From contig MLAK01000959.1 of assembly GCA_001839685.1 (NCBI GenBank), positions 1-42,966 of the forward strand: a DNA stretch of 42,966 nt, written 5' to 3'. The DNA is from Tritrichomonas foetus. Lineage: Eukaryota > Parabasalia > Tritrichomonadida > Tritrichomonadidae. Below are positions 29,567 through 41,555 of the stretch, piece after piece (positions within the stretch are counted from its first letter, which is position 1; every line of letters begins with the position of its first letter). The position numbers and the translations under genes are program-made. The notes under the pieces are model-generated. The model searched no databases, had not been told where the DNA came from, and worked only from the letters and a program-made list of their open reading frames with translations.

Positions 29567-29594
29567 CCATGGCTTCTGAAAAAGTTTTCAATTT

Positions 29595-31612
29595 ATGGAA
29601 AACGCCCATGATGATGGTTTATCTGGATTTTCTATAACACCTACGACTATCAATCAAAATCAATCATCTACCTCATCGCGGAGGGGTAGTAGTGCTTCAC
29701 AAAACAGTTCGAACAATTACAATATTTCGACCGACCGAATATGCGAAAAAAGTGGAAACAACTCGGAAGAAAAGAAAGAACTCAAAAAAACAGTAGGTGT
29801 CATCCATCTTGTTGCAATCGCCTATTTCCTAGTTTCAGCTGGGCCATTTGGCCAAGAAGAGGCGATCAGCGCAGGTGGAGCTCTTTACTGTTTTATCGCT
29901 ACTTGCGTCATCCCTATTGTTTATTCGTTACCATTAGCGATGATTTCAAGCGAACAGTCAAGCAGATTGCCTGCATGTGGAGGCGCCGTCGAATGGGGCA
30001 CTCTTTTGGGTCCTTTCATGAGCTTCGTCAATTGTTATGTCAGATTTTCACGGAGTGTTTTCGATAACGCGCTTTACCCGGTGATGGTTTGCGATTATTT
30101 GAATGAGATAATTCCAAACTTCGACAAAGTTTATTGGCTGTTACTGGTCGTTATCCTATCCAATTTGTATGCAGTCGTTTGCAACCTTTTTGGAGTCGAA
30201 ACCGTTGGAATTGCATCAGTCATTATTTCCATTATTATATTAACGCCATTTTTGCTTTTTTTCATCTTCGGAGTTGAGTTCATGACCCCTGATCGAGTTT
30301 TCGCTCTTTATCCGGCCGAGCTTGGATCTCCCAATCTTTCTTTACTTTTGTCAACAATTATTTGGCAGTTTAGCGGTTTTGATACGGTTGCCGCACTTTC
30401 GGAGGAAACTCAGAATCCACAAAGAACTTTTCCACTTGCTATGCTTATTACTGTTCTTCTTGTAACACTTTCATATTTGCTTCCAACTGTGTCTGGTGTT
30501 GCAATTGAGCCAGATTTGACAAAATGGAGCAGTGGAGCTTTTTCGGGCATTTCTAGGAAGCTTCCACACTGTGGAAATGGTTGGCTAAGCTTCTGGATTT
30601 CACTTGCTGGTGTTTTTTCGTCTCTTTCTTTATTGAATGTTGCTTTAAGTTGTACAGGACGTGAATTATATGCATGTGGAGTAATCAATGCTTTTCCTTT
30701 CAGCAAATATTTCGCGAAACTTCAGCCGAATTTCAAAAAAGAGCAAGCACCAATTATCTCCATTGTTTTTATGTCTGTTCTAACAATCCCTTTCTCGTTG
30801 TTCGATTTTTCGATGCTTGTTGAGTGGACGGGCCTTCTGACAGTTATAGCTCAGGTCATTCAAATTGCTGTCTACATTGTTAGCCGAATACCTGGTTACA
30901 TTGAAAAGCATCGGAAAAATATATGTTTGAGAACAACGAAATTGCGGAATACAATAATGTACCAGAGTCTCCTGGTTTTACAAGGCCTAGTATGTCTGTT
31001 GAATCGATTGAATCGATTAATACCATGAATTCTGTGAATAGTTTTAATACGAACCACCATAATACTAATTCGATTTCTAATTCTTTTTCCAATTCTGACA
31101 TTCATCAGAATTCCACAAATTCACACGCACACACACATAATAATAGTCATAATCATCAACAGAACCATCAATTAAATTTGAATGACAGTAATCAAACTAG
31201 TAGTGATAATGAAAATATTAGTATAAATCCATCAATTGATGTCAGTGAAGAAAATATCCAAAATCAAGTTATTGAAGATGAAATTAATGAATCTTTGGAT
31301 AAAAAATTCATTGTTCCAGGTGGATATTTCGGCGTTGCTCTTGTTGTTGTTCCTCTTTTAGCATGCTCTGTGTTTATGGCAGTCGCATCTGGTTGGCAAT
31401 CTTTCTTGATTTGTATTGCAATTGTTGCAGCCCTCTTCTTGTTGAAGGGAATCGAAATTGTCATTCTTTGGTTGCTAAAAAAATGCGGAGCTGAGCTGGT
31501 TTCTATGAATGATGAATTTGATGATATCAAAAATGAAGAAACGAAAGTCGACTTTGACCGAACATGTTCTTCCGAAACCAGCTCAGAAGGATTAGAAAGT
31601 GCTTACACATGA
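29595..31612 (+). CDS. APC-superfamily amino acid/polyamine transporter, frameshifted
   Basis: The N-terminus is a Ser/Asn-rich cytoplasmic tail (about 1-55). About ten membrane helices follow, including the family-typical SAGPFGQEEAISAGG first helix and FDTVAALSEETQNPQRTFP loop, which resemble LAT/polyamine-uptake permeases. The first frame leaves this sequence in the AAAAAT run at 30915-30919 and soon stops at 31026-31028. The continuation is in the next frame from about 30920: a long His/Asn/Ser-rich loop, then IVPGGYFGVALVVV and a further helix pair ending with a cytoplasmic tail at 31610-31612 (TGA). Restoring one A to the run would join them into about 672 aa. It is therefore a sequencing error, a recent lesion or a slip site. 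It presumably imports small cationic or neutral amino compounds at the plasma membrane; the substrate is not predictable. Confidence 0.8.
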
Positions 31613-31810
31613 TCTATCAAATTAGCCTTTCTATAGAATATTTAACTTTTTCTTTTTTCATTGATTTTTTCATTATTCTAAATAATCAAACAATAAAGTT
31701 GATATATTCAGAAAAATATATCAGATTCACTAAAAATACATTAGATTCACGAAGAAGCTACAATTGTTAAAAGAAGAAAAATAAATCAATTTCGCAATTT
31801 AAAAACCGTA

Positions 31811-34800
31811 TTAATCATGGTATTTGTTTCCCACATATCCACAGTCGCAAAAACTTGCCATAATTTTATGTGGAACAATATCATGACCGATATGACAATG
31901 TATTGCACAATGAGAACATATTTCATATTGATACACTATTCCACAAGTATAACAAAAATATGTCATTTGCTTTTGATTGGTTGACACTTTCTCTAAGTGT
32001 GTGCATCTTGTTGGTTGTTTAAATTCTTCACCTGATAATCCTTTTAGTTTTTCAATTGCATCTTGAGTGAATATATCGAATGAAGCAATTCTAAAATAGT
32101 GAATTGCTCTCTGTATATTTTTTTTTAAAGTATAAGCCATTTTCATATATTAAACCAAGATAATATGCACTTTTAGGGAGGTTATCAGACATTAGAAACA
32201 TTTCACATGCCATATCAATGTTTTTTGGTAAATATTTTCCATGAAAATAAAACTCACCAAGAATTGGCATTGCATAAATATATTTTTGTTCATTGACTAG
32301 TTCTTTTAATAAAACAATCGCATTTTTTATTGTGTTTTCATTTTTCATGTATATTTGGGCAAGTCTAAGCTTGGCATGATGTGATCCATGGTTTGAGGCT
32401 TCAATATATTTCTCGATTGCAGCCTTTAAATTATTTTTTTCAGTCAATGCTGCTAAAATGAACATTGATTTACCGTCATAATTTTGGGAAGCTTTATAAA
32501 ACCATTGATAAGCATAATCAAAATTGTACTCAATTATACAAAATATTCCTATTTTTCGTTGACATTCTGCATCATTTTCATCTATAGCTTTATGATACAA
32601 ATATTTATGATATTCTGTGTCATCTCTGCGAATTCCTTCAGAAACAATTTTTCTTTTTAGACTATTGTAATATGATTGATACTTGTCATAGCCTTTATAG
32701 ACTATATATTCTTGATCTTCTGGAGATTCATATATATTTTCACGTGTTATTTGAATTAATTGTAAAAGTATTGCTTTTTCATGATTCAATGAAGCAGCTT
32801 GGTCTAATAAAATTTTACTTAGTTCAATATCTAATTCAAACTTCTCTTCATTAGCCAATAAATTGATTGATAAAAAGAATTTAGCGCTAGAACAACCAGA
32901 TGCGGAAGCAGTCGCAATATAATTGATTGCTTCTTCTTCATCAATTTCCGAATTTATTCCATCTGTAGCTGATATTCCATAATAGTATATCGCTTTTACA
33001 TGACCCATTTCTGAAGCTTTTTTGAAATATTTCACGCATTCCTTCTGGATCTCACCATAACATTGAAAATAATATCTTCCAACCTTATAAATTGATTCTG
33101 CATGCCCAAGTTCTGCGGCCTTTTGAAATATTAGAAGAGCTGTCTTATTGTCAATCCTATTGTTGTTTGCCACAATTCCATTTTTCAACATTTTTCCATA
33201 AAAATAAATCGAATCAACATCATTTTTAGCCACAGTATCCAAAATAGCACGATAATCAGCTCTATTTTCCGAAAAATCCGTATTATAATGATCAAATACT
33301 TTAATTCTTTTATAAACAAGATCCAAATCACTATCAACAAAGAATAATTGGTTCTTATATATTTGACGTATGAGGTAAAAAGTTGCTGATCTTCCAGTAA
33401 CTTTCAGTTTTTTACAAATATTATAAAGTGATACAACTTTTCCATATTCTAGAGCAGATAAACATGGGAAAACTCCATTTTTTATTAAATCATCAATTTC
33501 ATATTCTTGTCTCGAAAAATATGGAGGATTTCCTGTACATAATTGATACAATAGCATACCAAAACTAAACAAATCAGATTGAAAAGAGCATTCCCCACCA
33601 ATAATATTTTCTGGAGACATAAATTGTTTTGTTCCAATTCCAGATTCAATATTAGAAACAAAAATTAGAGACTTTTTACTTTCAATTCTCGTGTTTAGCG
33701 AATTCTGTTCATTGGTAAATTTTCTCTCACTTTCAATGATACTGCTTGATTCTATGTTTTCATTTGTGTTAAGATTATCAATTTTAATATTTTTATTGGT
33801 ATCTATATTTTGATGAGATTGTTGAAGGTTTCTATCAATCTTGTTACTGGTTATATATGTCTGGCAGCAATCAAAGTCACAAATATATGCATTCATGTTA
33901 TTATCCAATAAAATGTTATCTGGTTTGATATCTCGATGCATTATACCTAAACTATGCAAATAATCCAGACCATAAATGATATCAATAAGAATCAAAGACT
34001 TTTCAGTGTTTGAAAGTGTTGGAATTTTTTCACGAAGGGACATATTGCACATATAAGGAAGAACAAGGTATCTTCTTCGCTGAAAAGATCGTGTCTCAAT
34101 CCATCCATGACATTTAATTATAGATTTATGTCGAACAATATTATATAGTTCAATTTCACGATCAAAAGCAATCTTTGATCGTGTCCCTTTATAAGATTTC
34201 AAAATTACAAACTTTTCGCTATCATAGTGATAGGCTAATACAATGTCACTATTTAAATATTGTGAACCTGATATATAATGGAGTAGTAGAAAGTCATTTA
34301 GATTAAAATGCATTAATTCGCAATCTGGATTGACATCTCTTTCCAAAAAAGAGGAATCAAAAAATGTATTATTGGGAAAATAATATCTATTTACATAAAA
34401 TGTTAATATTGGAAATACGCAAATACTCAGAAATGATTCAAGCGATAAGTAATTATTATTGTCTTTTACCAAATATTCTGAATTATTATTAAAAAGAAAT
34501 TCTTTGCCTGAATTCTTGAGAAATACTTCTGAATCATTTTGAACAATTAAAAGTTGTTTTTCATCAATAAAAGAAAAAGAATTACCAAATGGATTTTCTT
34601 TTAATAAAACTTCATCTCCTTCATCTGATGGACAAAGTAGAAATTAACTCAGATGATTCAAAATTGATTGAAAACCTAGAAAATTGTGTGAAAAATACAA
34701 CATGCATTTTATTTGTGAAACAATTGCAATACAATAAAAATTTTCTGAATTAAAAATGTGATAAGACAAAAAAGGACGAGCTTCTCTTTCAGGAATAATA

Positions 34801-34952
34801 AAATTGTGGTTATCAATTGATATATAATCATATTGGCAAGATAAAAGAAAGTTATCAGTTACTTGTAACTGGAATGTAGAGGCTATCATAATACTCTGCT
34901 GGAGATTGTCTTGTGAAAGATGGGGGAACAAGGAAAATTTCTTTTTTTTCAT
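31811..34952 (-). CDS. Kinase-Sel1-UBR-box protein, interrupted by a stop and a frameshift
   Basis: The frame runs from an ATG at 34952, preceded by an Inr-like TCATTTTT at 34963-34956. An uncharacterised N-terminal region contains an in-frame TAA at 34646-34644. A kinase domain follows (about 34250-33420) with FVILK lysine, MHRDIKPDN, a CDFD variant of DFG and GTKQFMSPE. Sel1 repeats then run from about 33200 to 32110. The frame shifts in a 9-T run at 32118-32126 and continues, in the next frame, through the last Sel1 unit (IQRAIHYFRIAS) into a cysteine/histidine domain at about 32010-31815: C-x16-C-x2-C, ICSHCAIHCHIGHD and FCDCG. That pattern is the UBR box, which binds N-terminal degrons. 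Homologues in trichomonads carry kinase-Sel1 fusions; the UBR addition is unusual. If both lesions are real, the gene is dead. It ends in TAA. Confidence 0.72.
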
Positions 34953-35351
34953 GACAAAAATGATATGAAAAAATTGTATTGCCTGACTAGATATGAATTC
35001 AAAGTGATTGCGAAATAAAAGAAATATGAGATGAAATGAGTGAAGTGAATTGAAGCAATGAAAAGCGCTTATGAATCTGCAGTCGAATGAAGACATGATA
35101 AATTAAGTGTTTAATGGTGAGTGACTAATTTATGAGGGAAAAACACTTATGATGAGAAAATTACTTTTTTTTTCTATTTTTCAATTAATTTTTTCTCCTA
35201 AATTCGGAAAAATATATAACTATATTTTTTTGCTAAACAAATTTTTTGTTTTACAAATTTCTGGGATAATCTTAAAATCACAGGCAAAGATCTCATAGAA
35301 TGATATAAAAGGGAAATTTGACACAATTATGTGATTTACTAAATTAGGTTT
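34953..35351. other. Gene-free stretch
   Basis: AT-rich spacer between two minus-strand genes; only the Inr above is recognised. Confidence 0.4.
34956..34963 (-). promoter_or_regulatory. Inr-like TCATTTTT
   Basis: Minus strand, putative +1 A at 34961, 9 nt before the ATG at 34952. It supports this ATG over the earlier one at 35096. Confidence 0.55.
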
Positions 35352-38300
35352 TTATTGATCCAATTTTTTGAGATCATTCCACCTTCTGCTTATATCTACT
35401 GATAATAAATCTTGAAGCTTTTCAAGTCTTTCAGGATTTAATCGACGGAGTGATTCAAAACGAACTTCATGGTTAAGCATTTCTTTAAGTGCTTCTTTCT
35501 TGACGCTCTTTGAATCGAGTTGGAATGGTTTAGCGTCATTTGGATTTCGTCTGTATAAAGGCCAATATCCACTTTCAACAGCAAGTTTAGCTTGTTTATG
35601 ACCGTTTTGTAAACCTGGTTTAATACCCATTCCAATGCATGGACAGTAACAATTCAAGAATGCACTTCCAACATGATTTTCAGCTTCTTTCATAGCACGA
35701 ATTGTTTGTTGTGGGTTTGCAGCAATGCAACAATTGGCAACATAAATATGAGGATATTGCATCATCATTTGTGGCAATCCCTTCTTTGGTTTGTCTTTTC
35801 CAGTAGCTGCAAACTTCATAACTGCTGATCTTGGTGTAGCCTTGCTCATTTGGAAGCCTGTATTTGCATATGATTCATTATCATACACCAAAACATTAAC
35901 ATCAGCACCAGATGCAAGAACATGATCTAAACCACCAAATCCAATATCGTTTGCCCATCCATCACCACCAACAATCCAAACAGATGGTTTGATAAACAAG
36001 TCGCCTCTCTTCTTAATTTCGTTCATCCAATCTGGAGTGTTGGAAATGCTCTTCACCATATCATTAATAGCAAGTGAATGTTCAACAGATTTATCACCAT
36101 TCATATAATCGTTGATCCATCCTTCGAATTTAACTTTCAAATCATTTGGCATATCTGGTTTCTGTAATGCTTCAGTAACAAGATCTTTGAGTTCTTCTCT
36201 CCTATGAGCAAATGCTGTATACATATCTAAACCATATTCTGCATTGTCTTCGAATAATGAGTTACCCCATGTAGGTCCTTGACCTTTATAGTTTGATGTC
36301 CATGGAATTGATGGGAATGATCCTGACCACACAATGGAGCATCCAGTTGCATTAGCAATCATTAATCTTGGGCCAAATAATTGTGTGAGCATTTTAGCAT
36401 ATAATGTTTCATGGCATCCACCACATGCACCCGAATATTCAAGTAATGGTTTACTATATTGTGATCCATCAACAGTGAATTTTCTATCAGTAAGTTTCTT
36501 CTTGAGTTCATCATCTTGATCAGAGAGATGATCAATATCTGGATATGAAAATGCTTTAATGTGATCTTCTTCAAGCTTCTGGAATAATTGATCATCTGAT
36601 GGAACAAATGTCAGAGCTTTAGTTGGGCAACGTTCAATACAAACATCGCATCCAAGGCAATCGTATGGTGAAACATCAATTCTAAAGTCATATTTGTTAA
36701 ATTGTTTGGAGTCAAGAGTTCGTAATCCACTGTTTGCATCTTTCTTCAAGATGACTGGACGAATTGCAGAATGAGCACATCATACTGCGCATGAATTGCA
36801 TTGAACACACTTATCTGCATTCCATACTGGCAAAGATGTTGCAATTCCACGTTTTTCAAATTTGGATGAACCCATCATGCTGGATTCAAGTGATGAATAA
36901 ACATTTAAGAAATCGCTTGGATTCATTTCGCTTCCTTTCAATTCGAAAATTGGGAAAATGGATTTCTTCATATCATCTGATGCTTTGGCATTTGCAAATC
37001 TTGAAGGTGCAATTGCTGAATTCTTACTCCATTCTTCTGGAATTTCGATTTTATTGATTCCACTTAAAGCTTGATCGATAGCATTAATATTCGAATTAAT
37101 TACTTTCTCACCTTGATGACCATAACTCTTCTTTACAGAATCTTTAAGCAATTGAATTGCTTGATTAATATCAAGAACATTTGATAATTGGAAGAAAACT
37201 GCTTGCATAATTAAATTGATCCTTCCCGGAATTCCTGCATTAATGGCAATCTTTGTAGCATCGACTAAATATATTTTTGCTTTCTTATCATAAAGTTGAC
37301 GCCTTAAATGTGGTGGAAGATATTTCTCTACTTCTTTAGCATTTGTTGCTGAACTGTTCAAAACAAATGTTGCACCTTCTTTGAGTTCATTGCAAACTGG
37401 ATACATTGAAGGGAATCTAGGAGCATGAACAGCAACATAATCGGCATTTTTGATTGCATAGTTAGAAGTAATTGGCTTTTTGCCGAAACGAAGATGTGAT
37501 CTTGTAATACCTCCTGATTTCTTTGCATCATAAGTAAAGTAACCTTGTCCATAAAGTGGAGTTTCACCACAAATGATTGAAATTGCTTCTTTGTTCGCTC
37601 CAACAGTTCCATCACTTCAAAGATCCCAGAAAATGCATTGTTTTGTTCCCTCTGGAACCATATCGATTTCCTTTGGAAGTGGAAGAGATGTATGAGTTAA
37701 ATCATCATTAATTCCAACAGTAAAGAAGTTATTTGGCGAACTCTTAAGAGAGTTTTCGAAGACTGAAGTGGCTTGGCTTGGTGTAAGTTCTCTTCCACCA
37801 ATTCCGAAAACACCACCAAGGACTTTTCTTTTATCATCAATTGATGTCAAAGCAGTGCAAACATCAGAGTGAAGAGGTTGGCTATTAGCTCCAGTTTCAC
37901 GAACTCTATCGAGAACAGTTACAACTTTGCATGATTTTGGTAAAGCTTGTAATAAGTGTTTTGTTGAAAATGGTCTGAATAATCTGACAGTTACAACACC
38001 ATATTTCTTTCCTTGGCTGTTCATATAATCAACAGCTTCTTGAATATTTTGAGCAGTACTTCCCATAACAACAATGACTGATTCTGCTTGTGGATGACCA
38101 TAATAATCAAACAAATGCAAAGGCCTTCCAGTAAGTTTTCCAACTTTGTCCATCGATTCTTGAACGATATCAGGTATCTTTGTATGCAAATAACCAGCAG
38201 CAATATCTGCTTGGAAGTGGAAAGATGAGTCAATAGCCATCATTCTAAATGATGGATGATTTGGATTGAATGCTCTTTGACGGAATTTTTGTAATTGCTC

Positions 38301-38918
38301 TTGATCAATTAAAGTCTTGAAATCATCGTACTCTAAGAAGTCAACGTTGGTGATTTGGTGAGATGTTCTAAAACCATCGAAAAAGTGAACAAATGGAACC
38401 ATTCCCTTAATTGCAGAAGCATGCGCAACTGCAGCCAAATCATGGCAGTCTTGATTTGATGAACTGCTGAGCAAAGCAGCACCTGCTGATCTAATTGCCA
38501 TGACATCACTATGATCACATTCAATTGTTCCCATTGCAGTAATGACTGATCGTGATGCAACATGAAAAACAGTTGGTACTTTTCCATATCTCAATTTGAA
38601 AATATTTGGAAGCATTAATAAAAGACCTTGCGATGATGTAAATGTTGATGTTAATGCACCTGTTACGGAAGCACCATGCATAGCTCCTGCAACACCTCCT
38701 TCATGTTCCATCATAACAACAGTCGGTACAACACCCATAGCATTCTTTCGTTTATCTGCATGTGCCCATGATTCTACAAGCTCAGAAGCAGTTGTTGAAG
38801 GCGTGATCGGATATGTAAAAGATGTTTCGGTAAATGCATAACCGGCGTACGCAGCAGCACTATTGCCATCTGACGGCATAGTATGCTTCAATCTCAGGTT
38901 TGTATTATTAGATAGCAT
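35352..38918 (-). CDS. Pyruvate:ferredoxin oxidoreductase with two in-frame TGA codons
   Basis: A single frame of 1188 codons, the normal size for the fused PFO. The N-terminal leader MLSNNTNLRLKHTM resembles a hydrogenosomal presequence. It is followed by YPITPS (about 36-41), the domain I/II pyrimidine-binding and transketolase-like regions, and the domain III KKGGVTRSHLRFG-like part. Then come two ferredoxin-type clusters (Cys704/707/710/714 and Cys754/757/760/764), a further C-x2-C at about 832-835, and the TPP motif GDGWANDIG (985-993) with NESYANTGFQ (1014-1023). PFO oxidises pyruvate to acetyl-CoA, reducing ferredoxin, in the hydrogenosome. TGA occurs at 37619-37617 (codon 434), in the highly conserved L-G-S-D-G-T-V-G-A-N-K motif at the Gly, and at 36782-36780 (codon 713), inside the first cluster loop. 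Both flanks stay in frame and conserved. The final stop is TAA. Confidence 0.92.
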
Positions 38919-39899
38919 ATTTCACGTCGAATTTTTCTCAAGTAAAATAATAAATTTGAATATTACCTCACTTTTTTTAAGAAGTGCTTTTCATCGTTTT
39001 TTCACATCAAATATTGAAATTAAATTCTCATCAATTCAAAAAATTGAATTATACGTGATGTGATAGAAACGATTTCTTTTCCCTTTCAATAAAATAAGAA
39101 TTAAAGTATCCCATCCTTCTTATTGATCTTTGCGATGTATGTCATTTATCAAGCTATCAAAAAATTGCATTGATCAAATCAAAAAGTTCGGATAAATCAT
39201 TTATTTTTGTCAGAACTCACCGTCATAATCTATTTGTTATAATGAAAATGATTTCTAGCATTACTCCATCATACAGCAAATAAAAATATTGGAACGAAAT
39301 GTTTCATCGGAATGAATTCAAAAGCTGACTGTTTGGATAACTAAATATTCAGTGATATGACAACGACGAGATTCACTTCATCTCACTTTCTTCATTTTCC
39401 ACTTTTCATATCTTCATTGAAGAATCAATACTTAATTTCATATAAGAAAATAGTGATCAGCAGCAAAGGATTCTTTCAAGATTAGCCTTTTTTTTTCCCC
39501 TGTCAGGAATTCCTTTCATATATCATAAAATATTTTTCACTTCAATCATGCGCGATATTTGTCATTGAGAATTTTGTCTACAAGCATTTTTATTTTCATG
39601 GAAACAAATCATTTGTTGATAAAGAAAAAAGTCAATGAATTTATCAAGTTTTTCCAATTATAAATGGAAATTTGATAACTTCAGTTTTTGCCTTTTCTTG
39701 TTTATGAGTAATAACGATCTTAATGAGATTCTCACATTTGCCTAAAAATTCGTTGATATAGAAATAACTAGTTGATAAAGAAAAAAAGAAGATTATGTAA
39801 TTAGAAACTTGATAGCTTAAGTTTTTGCCATGATATGGATAATTTCTATTTTACAAATAAAACTAGTTATTGTTAACATTTATTCAAACACAATCATGA
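38919..39899. other. 1-kb gene-free stretch
   Basis: Upstream of PFO and downstream of Vps23. No strong Inr is visible before PFO; AACGAT occurs at 39068-39073. A diverged duplicated block lies at 39615-39829. Confidence 0.4.
39615..39829. repeat. Diverged direct duplication
   Basis: GTTGATAAAGAAAAAA recurs at 39615-39630 and 39771-39786, and each is followed by a GATA-x-CTT-x-AGTTTTTGCC-like string (39674-39692, 39811-39829). The two copies are about 140-156 bp apart and imperfect. Confidence 0.6.
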
Positions 39900-40913
39900 T
39901 CATTTCATATGTGGCAAAACTGTTGTTTTGAAATAATGTTGAGAGAAGCGCCTTACTGATGCAAAATATTCTTCTGGTGGAACTTTTCCCGCTTGGAAAG
40001 CCTGTTTAAATCGTGCAAGGGTTTCTTGGTATGCACGTGAATCAGACTTCAATTTGGCTGATTCCCCTATGTCGCGCGGAACGATATACTCTGGCACTTC
40101 AACACTGTTTGCGCGTTCTAATTCAGCTTGCAAATCGTCGCAGCATTTGCTGAGGTCGCTTGAAATATTTGAAGTAATTTCTTTGGCGTTTTCAAAGAGT
40201 TCAAGATAGAAAACTTGATTTTGAGCATCACGGAGCTCTTTATTTAGTTGGGCAAGCCTTTTCTGAGCAGAAAGAATTTTTTCGTTTGTGAGTTCACCAG
40301 AAATATTTTGGGAATTGTTTGGAAGTTGTGTTGATGACATCTGTGGATATTGTGGCACATTTTGTGCAATCACATGAGGATCTTGATTTTGACCTTGAAT
40401 TTGACCTGAATTAGATATTTGTGAATTTGAGGGATTACTGGGAGGATTGGAAGGTGGATTTCCTAGGGAAAGATTCTGGCTAACTGTCAGTGACTCTAGA
40501 GTGATCGGAGGGTTCGCATTGAGATACTTAATAATATTTTCGACCAATCCAATCAAGGTGGCACCTGCGGCGTTCCACGTGTAGATTCTCTGTATATCGA
40601 AAACACCATTCGCTTTGACGTACTGAGTAGCGACCATCGATCCGGGCTTTAATAGAAGCATCGCTTGTGGAGGATTTTTCGGGAAGCTGTCTGGCAGAAA
40701 AATGCGTAGCGGACAATCGTAGTATTTTTGGTTCACAAAAATTGGAACGGTTCCTTCAATTCGAATTGACTTTGCATTATTGACCATCGAAGTTTGCTGA
40801 ATTAAAGTGGGAAAGCGTTCGCAGAGCTGAGTGATAAGCTTGTAGATGTGCGCGTGGTAAGTTTTTTCGTAACGGGAATTTCGAAAATATAGAATGAGTT
40901 GCTGTTGATTCAT
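39900..40913 (-). CDS. ESCRT-I subunit Vps23/TSG101
   Basis: 337 aa. Residues 1-140 form a UEV (inactive E2-like) domain: CPLRIFLPDSFPKNPPQA in the strand region and YTWNAAGATLIGLVENI near 110-126, with no catalytic Cys at the E2 position. A Pro/Ser/Asn/Gln-rich linker (about 145-210) follows, then a coiled coil (about 212-275) and the C-terminal steadiness box (FKQAFQAGKVPPEEYFASVRRFSQHYFKT, about 298-326). In ESCRT-I it recognises ubiquitinated cargo and P(T/S)AP-type motifs for multivesicular-body sorting. The gene is intact, and TCACTTGA precedes the ATG. It ends in TGA. Confidence 0.92.
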   Translation of the reverse strand: MNQQQLILYFRNSRYEKTYHAHIYKLITQLCERFPTLIQQTSMVNNAKSIRIEGTVPIFVNQKYYDCPLRIFLPDSFPKNPPQAMLLLKPGSMVATQYVKANGVFDIQRIYTWNAAGATLIGLVENIIKYLNANPPITLESLTVSQNLSLGNPPSNPPSNPSNSQISNSGQIQGQNQDPHVIAQNVPQYPQMSSTQLPNNSQNISGELTNEKILSAQKRLAQLNKELRDAQNQVFYLELFENAKEITSNISSDLSKCCDDLQAELERANSVEVPEYIVPRDIGESAKLKSDSRAYQETLARFKQAFQAGKVPPEEYFASVRRFSQHYFKTTVLPHMK

Positions 40914-40921
40914 TCAAGTGA
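40914..40921 (-). promoter_or_regulatory. Inr-like TCACTTGA at Vps23
   Basis: Putative +1 A at 40919, 6 nt before the ATG at 40913. Confidence 0.6.
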
Positions 40922-41540
40922 ATAAAATTTCCTCTGATCAAAATTTGACACTTTTCTCGGTCATTTTTACTTCACATTTTTTGTGTGAAATTTCATCGCG
41001 ATCACTCAATGACAGGGAATAATTGAAAGTAGTCCATGCTGATTGTTTTTGAAATTCCAATATTTTAAATTAAAATAAATTAAAATATGGGTTCGCATGT
41101 ATGCCCTGGGTTTGACAAAAATTTGAAGAAGTTTATATTTGAAAAGACTCTCCTCATAAGTATGCAAAAAGTTATACAATTTTTTATTCTATAGAATGGA
41201 TAACTAAACATGCTCTCACATAAATTCCTTCATGCAAAAATACACATGGTTTATTTAGCGACCAAATAAACTATGAAAAATAAGAGAAAAACATCGAAAC
41301 CAAAAATAGTTTTCATTAAATTCTCAACTGAGAATTTAAAAAACAGTATATCACCAACATTAATCAATGAATTGTATAAAAATTTCTTCACACATACCTA
41401 TACTCTAGTTGATTATTCAAGTGAATTTCATCATCATTATCGTTTCTTAATATATTATCATGTTTTGATGTTTTTTTATATTCTTTTCTATTCTTTAGAA
41501 AATTTAAAATTTAAATGAAGTACTTCTATCAGTATATGCA

Positions 41541-41555
41541 TATATATATATATAT
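41541..41555. repeat. (TA)n microsatellite
   Basis: About seven TA units. Confidence 0.85.

Larger units (their letters stand above)
28974..29594. other. Gene-free stretch with hairpins upstream of the transporter
   Basis: Contains a (TA)n run and two strong inverted repeats (29460-29485, 29550-29566). Short readings at 29002-29238 and 29341-29553 are AT-rich shadows. Confidence 0.5.

Noticed and set aside
13364..38918. General reassignment of UGA to glycine
   Set aside because: Intact genes such as the kinase at 3174, the RCC1 protein at 27858, Vps23 and Nfu end with TGA at the expected length.
41273..41518. 81-codon ORF in the Vps23-Nfu spacer
   Set aside because: Lys/Phe/Tyr-rich as expected of AT-rich noise; no homologue recognised.
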